In this document: one piece after another, positions 5,977 through 8,142 of the stretch | Layout: each line of letters starts with the position of its first letter | How positions within the stretch are numbered: the first letter of the stretch is position 1 | Assembly (NCBI GenBank): GCA_003511885.1 | Contig: DOIX01000032.1 | Location: forward strand, 18,396 to 26,537 | Origin: Cyanobacteria bacterium UBA11153 | GTDB taxonomy: Bacteria > Cyanobacteriota > Cyanobacteriia > Cyanobacteriales > Coleofasciculaceae | Direction: 5' to 3' | Length of the DNA stretch: 8,142 bases | Notes under the pieces: generated by a model | The model's database searches: none | The model's input: the letters and a program-made list of their open reading frames with translations, nothing else | What the model was told of the DNA's origin: nothing | Position numbers and translations under genes: made by a program

Positions 5977-6444
5977 GGTGTCTTCTAATTTGACAATCTG
6001 TTGTTTTGGTGTTAAATTTTTTAGTTGGGTTTGGACTGAAACAATGGTTTGTTTTAATGCCTCAAATTGTTGCTGATTTTGTGAGTTAATCTGTTGGGAG
6101 AGTGACTCTAAGTTTTCTAATAGTTGGGTTAGTGATTCCATTTTATCTATAGAGTTTTGATGTTGGGTAAGTTTTTGTTGAGTTTTGAGATTAATCTGTT
6201 GACTGTTAATCTCTAGTTGGTTGAATCGCTCATTTAGGGATGCGATTTGTAATGCTTCTGATTCTTTGTGTTGCTGATTTAGTTGGGAAATTCTCTGACG
6301 ATTGATAAGGTTTAAGGCTATTGTTAGAGTTATGGGGGTTAATCCGACTGCAATTTGTTGGGTTGCGGTGGCTGCTATTGTACCTAATGTTGCAGTGGCG
6401 AGGGAGATATATTCGGTGATTTCTAGCCAGTGGGGGGTTGTCAT
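5857..6444 (-). CDS. Membrane-anchored coiled-coil protein, N-terminal part (frame-disrupted)
   Basis: Starts with the same 31 residues as the WD40 protein (MTTPHWLEITEY...), two hydrophobic stretches at about 13-28 and 31-47, then NRQR (48-51). A long Q/N/E-rich coiled coil runs from 52 to 187, with a recurring unit of the form LExxxQQINxQxQQQ (around 77, 112 and 167). After Lys186-Lys187 the frame leaves the homologous reading and ends after eight residues (RSHYCINA). A -1 shift at the A7 tract (5890-5884) rejoins the frame of 5243-5872 and gives a 400-aa protein with tandem coiled-coil units. The ATG at 6444 is supported by the identical start in the WD40 gene; an ATG five bases upstream opens only ATG-ATA-TGA. 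No Shine-Dalgarno sequence is seen. The protein could be a recent pseudogene, a recoded gene, or a sequencing artefact at a homopolymer. Role unknown; a structural scaffold is the plausible inference. Confidence 0.65.
   Translation of the reverse strand: MTTPHWLEITEYISLATATLGTIAATATQQIAVGLTPITLTIALNLINRQRISQLNQQHKESEALQIASLNERFNQLEINSQQINLKTQQKLTQHQNSIDKMESLTQLLENLESLSQQINSQNQQQFEALKQTIVSVQTQLKNLTPKQQIVKLEDTIALLHQRLGQLEEQNQQINPQIQEQLAEIKKRSHYCINA
5884..5890 (-). other. A7 slippery tract at frame junction
   Basis: On the minus strand the codons read ATA AAA AAA CGA, so the heptamer A-AAA-AAA is in the frame of a known slippery sequence. Moving back one base gives AAA AAA ACG ATC GCA, which joins the downstream frame exactly. 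The sister repeat copy has one base more here, so the ancestor probably had an even frame. I see no clear stimulatory hairpin just after it. Confidence 0.6.
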
Positions 6445-6565
6445 ATCATAATTTTTGGGTGGGGTGTTGGATATTTTTTTTAACGCAAAGGAAGGCGCAA
6501 AGGTTTTTTGGGGGTTTGTTGGTTTAGGGTTTGAAGAGGTTGTTGAGGGATTCTCCTAGTTTTTT
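6356..6565 (-). repeat. Long direct repeat, copy B
   Basis: Nearly identical to 5057-5284 at an offset of 1299 bp. It covers the start of the gene at 6444, the spacer, and the last codons of the 144-aa gene. It has two CGCAAAG units where copy A has four. Confidence 0.88.
6484..6502 (+). repeat. CGCAAAG short repeats, locus 3
   Basis: Two CGCAAAG units at 6484-6490 and 6496-6502 after an eight-T tract, in the spacer between the 144-aa gene and the coiled-coil gene. They are part of long repeat copy B. Confidence 0.75.
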
Positions 6566-6958
6566 GATTCCTTGTTCAATTTCTTTTTTACTTTTGTCAA
6601 TGTCTGTTTGAGCTGTTTTGAGACGCTCTTGAATTTCCTGTTTATTTTTTTCAATTTCCTCTTGCCAAGTTGTTGAGGCTGAAGATGTTGGTGTTTCTGG
6701 TTTTACTGTACCGATTGTTTGGTTATTTTGAGATTTTTCTTGGTTAGTTTCTTCTAATTTTGCTACTCGTTGAGTTAAGATATTGACTGCCTTGATAATT
6801 TCTAGGAGGTATTGTTTTAATTGTTCTATATCTGACTGGGTTTGCTGGTTAGTTTCTTGGTTAGTTTCTTCTAGTTTGGTTACCCTTTCGGTTAAGGGCT
6901 GGATTTGGGCAATTGCTGCTTTTATTTCTACTATTCCATCCTGGGGTTGGTCGTTCAT
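6524..6958 (-). CDS. Small coiled-coil protein with KLGESLNNLFKP end (144 aa)
   Basis: A soluble, highly charged helical protein with no signal peptide or membrane segment. Residues 8-75 form a heptad-like coiled coil with two copies of LTxRVxKLEETNQ (22-34 and 61-73), 39 residues apart; the repeat is also visible in the DNA (117 bp apart). A polar linker follows (77-97, P, T, S, Q), then a long K/E/Q-rich helix (98-140) ending KLGESLNNLFKP. That ending matches the end of the neighbouring frame-disrupted protein, so both may use it as a docking tail. The ATG at 6958 is supported by AGGAG on the minus strand (6974-6970), 11 bases upstream, the clearest ribosome site of the block. It starts 62 bp after the 220-aa gene ends, so an operon is likely. 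I recognise no named family. Confidence 0.82.
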   Translation of the reverse strand: MNDQPQDGIVEIKAAIAQIQPLTERVTKLEETNQETNQQTQSDIEQLKQYLLEIIKAVNILTQRVAKLEETNQEKSQNNQTIGTVKPETPTSSASTTWQEEIEKNKQEIQERLKTAQTDIDKSKKEIEQGIKKLGESLNNLFKP

Positions 6959-6969
6959 TTTTGGTTAAT

Positions 6970-6974
6970 CTCCT
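6970..6974 (-). promoter_or_regulatory. Ribosome binding site AGGAG for the 144-aa gene
   Basis: AGGAG on the minus strand, with 11 bases to the ATG at 6958. The other three starts of the block have no comparable site. Confidence 0.5.
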
Positions 6975-7020
6975 GATTATTTAGTTAAATGGTAATTTTA
7001 TGTAAGAATTTTGGATATTT

Positions 7021-7683
7021 TTAGTTGCCGAAGATATTATCTTTATCGCTTTTTGTTAAGTCTGCTTCCATGACTTGCTGCTTTAATTCGGGGTTAGTAT
7101 CTAAGACTGATAATAGTTGTTCGAGTGGCATGTTCATTTTTTGTTCTAATATCTTGAGATTTAGTAGCATTTGTCGGGCTTTGGTTTCAGATACGTTAAA
7201 TCTTGCCATGACTTCATGAACTTCTGTGATATTAATTCGGACTGTCATTTGGGTGAATTCTGATAGTCTTTCTGGCATTTTGGCGAGTTTTTCTGGAGAG
7301 TTAGCTAAATCGTAAAAATGAATGCCTTGACGATCCACAAAAAAGTCTTCAAATGGTTTAAATCCCCTATCTAAAACCATTTGTACTGATTGAATTGCTT
7401 CTGGTGGAGATGATACTAATCCGACATAAACGATAAACCAAGCCATGAGTGGATGGGTGGTACTTCCGAGGAGGTTTTCTAGTTTTTGGGCTGTTTCAAT
7501 CAGGATTCTTTTGGTGACTTGGGCTTTTAATAAGTCGTTGGGTTGTTGTGATGGTATGTCGTAAAGCAAGTATTTGAGTAATTGATTGATAATTTGTTCA
7601 TTTTTACTGGTAACGGCAGCAACTAATTCGGCTATTAATTGAGATAATTGTTGGGGGTTGGGGGTTGATGATTGATAATTCAT
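7021..7683 (-). CDS. Conserved-looking protein of unknown function (220 aa)
   Basis: I do not recognise this family. It looks like a mostly helical globular protein with no signal peptide. Residues 10-75 are helical (QLSQLIAELVAAV, then LLKYLLYDIP). Residues 78-93 are hydrophobic (LMAWFIVYVGLVSS), probably a buried helix rather than a membrane span. The core 104-146 has a distinct pattern: DRGFKPFEDFFVDRQG, IHFYDLANSPEKLAKMPERL. Residues 154-178 (EVHEVMARFNVSETKARQM...) could form a helix-turn-helix, but DNA binding is unproven. The start at 7683 is the first ATG and has no clear Shine-Dalgarno sequence. It is the first gene of the minus-strand block and lies 62 bp before the coiled-coil gene. 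Its sequence is less low-complexity than its neighbours, which suggests a real domain with homologues. It could regulate, or be a partner of, the coiled-coil proteins; that is inference from position only. Confidence 0.75.
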   Translation of the reverse strand: MNYQSSTPNPQQLSQLIAELVAAVTSKNEQIINQLLKYLLYDIPSQQPNDLLKAQVTKRILIETAQKLENLLGSTTHPLMAWFIVYVGLVSSPPEAIQSVQMVLDRGFKPFEDFFVDRQGIHFYDLANSPEKLAKMPERLSEFTQMTVRINITEVHEVMARFNVSETKARQMLLNLKILEQKMNMPLEQLLSVLDTNPELKQQVMEADLTKSDKDNIFGN

Positions 7684-7697
7684 TGGTTTTTATAGGT

Positions 7698-7725
7698 GGG
7701 TATTAGAGGCTGGGTATTAGGGGCT
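7698..7725 (+). repeat. 14-bp tandem repeat related to the CTAGGGG family
   Basis: GGGTATTAGAGGCT (7698-7711) is followed by GGGTATTAGGGGCT (7712-7725), then AGAGGCTGGG. The TAGGGGCTAG core matches the complement of the CCCCTAG minisatellite at 3762-3789, so related repeats lie at both edges of the four-gene block. Confidence 0.6.
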
Positions 7726-7999
7726 AGAGGCTGGGAATGGCAGGATGTTTAATTGAGAATTTTAGGAGTGAAAAATGTACTAGCTGCCTATTTTGTTGCC
7801 ATAGTAAGTAATGGGTAATCGGGAATTGTTTTTAGGAGTGAGGTATCGCAATTGGCGATTAGCCATTAGTCTTTCCCTATTTTGGCTTATTTCCAGTAAT
7901 TCATAGCACTACCAACATACGTTAGGACGTTGTTTCAACTTGAATCCTGAATTAAGAATAACGCAGCTTGAGAATATGTCCTAACCTTAATGCGTAGCG

Positions 8000-8043
8000 C
8001 TATACATCTCCAAAAAATAATCTCAAACCCTTACCCTATCTAG
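8000..8043 (+). repeat. 44-bp direct repeat, copy 1
   Basis: Identical to 8072-8115 at an offset of 72 bp, beginning CTATACATCTCC and ending CCCTATCTAG. The 28 bases between the copies carry TTTTTGGAGATGT (8056-8068), complementary to ACATCTCCAAAAA within both copies. Confidence 0.85.
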
Positions 8044-8055
8044 ATAAAAACCCCG

Positions 8056-8088
8056 TTTTTGGAGATGTCTACTATACATCTCCAAAAA
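8056..8088. repeat. 13-bp inverted repeat between the direct repeats
   Basis: TTTTTGGAGATGT (8056-8068) and ACATCTCCAAAAA (8076-8088) are perfectly complementary around a 7-base loop. The first arm can equally pair with the same motif in copy 1 (8004-8016), so two alternative hairpins are possible. Confidence 0.7.
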
Positions 8089-8115
8089 ATAATCTCAAAC
8101 CCTTACCCTATCTAG
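8072..8115 (+). repeat. 44-bp direct repeat, copy 2
   Basis: Identical to 8000-8043. It ends in CTAG (8112-8115), directly before the possible insertion sequence end. Copy 1 also ends in CTAG but continues with different sequence. Confidence 0.85.
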
Positions 8116-8142
8116 GGCTTGCTGAATAAGTCTTTTGGTGAG
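8116..8142 (+). mobile_element. Possible insertion sequence end, cut by window edge
   Basis: After CTAG the sequence reads GGCTTGCTGAATAAGTC. GGGCTTGCTGAAxAAG is, from memory, similar to terminal inverted repeats of some cyanobacterial insertion sequences that use CTAG-like targets. No transposase is visible in the window, so this rests on the terminal motif only. Confidence 0.35.

Larger units (their letters stand above)
7684..8142. other. Non-coding stretch with repeats, right edge
   Basis: I see no gene in these 459 bases. They hold a degenerate GGGTATTAG-type tandem repeat (7698-7725), a twice-used TTTTAGGAGTGA (7760-7771 and 7830-7841), a GTTAGGAC/GTCCTAAC inverted pair (7921-7928 and 7978-7985), and the 44-bp direct repeat at the edge. 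The region should carry the promoter of the minus-strand block, but I cannot assign one. Confidence 0.6.

Noticed and set aside
5857..6444. Toxin-antitoxin or phage tail-fibre origin for the coiled-coil genes
   Set aside because: No toxin domain, no phage genes and no size or overlap pattern to support it; low-complexity coiled coils alone are not evidence.
6783..6968. Plus-strand frame with a hydrophobic W/V/S-rich product
   Set aside because: Complement of the Q/N/E-rich coiled-coil sequence; such complements always look hydrophobic.
8046..8060. Intrinsic terminator AAAAAC-CCC-GTTTTT
   Set aside because: The stem is A/T-only except one pair and no gene ends just before it.
8000..8115. CRISPR array
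   Set aside because: Only two repeat copies of 44 bp, with one 28-bp spacer that is complementary to the repeat itself; no cas genes nearby.

Overview
The window looks like chromosomal DNA from a filamentous or colonial cyanobacterium. Evidence: four copies of the HIP1 octamer GCGATCGC (433-440, 1702-1709, 3943-3950, 4579-4586; about 0.1 expected by chance), a PEP-CTERM protein of the choice-of-anchor A type, a WD40-repeat protein, an exported HEAT-repeat protein, and many short intergenic repeats of cyanobacterial kind (CGCAAAG, CCCCTAG, GCGATAAATCGC palindromes). Genus cannot be fixed from the sequence alone.

Layout. 1-320 has no gene: an octameric G-rich repeat and CGCAAAG repeats. 321-2117 (minus) is an exported HEAT-repeat protein. 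2118-2638 is a divergent intergenic gap with mobile-element-like fragments and two adjacent hairpins. 2639-3598 (plus) is a PEP-CTERM surface or exported protein. 3599-3771 is a convergent gap with a 19-bp perfect hairpin and a CCCCTAG minisatellite. 3772-7683 is a block of minus-strand genes read from right to left: an unknown 220-aa protein (7683-7021), a 144-aa coiled-coil protein (6958-6524), a membrane-anchored coiled-coil protein broken or recoded by a one-base frame change (6444-5243), and a WD40 protein (5145-3772). 7684-8142 has no gene. It holds repeats and ends in what may be the first bases of an insertion sequence.

How the genes work together. The minus-strand block is the most unusual part. 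The frame-disrupted coiled-coil protein and the WD40 protein start with the same 31 residues, a predicted membrane hairpin. The 144-aa protein and the frame-disrupted protein end with the same 12 residues (KLGESLNNLFKP). At DNA level these identities are one near-identical direct repeat (5057-5284 and 6356-6565) that spans gene end, spacer and next gene start. I infer a locus built by module duplication, making membrane-attached coiled-coil scaffolds next to a seven-bladed WD40 propeller. Co-transcription is suggested by strand and spacing (62, 79 and 97 bp), but I see no promoter. The PEP-CTERM protein needs an exosortase encoded elsewhere. No functional link between the HEAT, PEP-CTERM and coiled-coil/WD40 genes can be shown.
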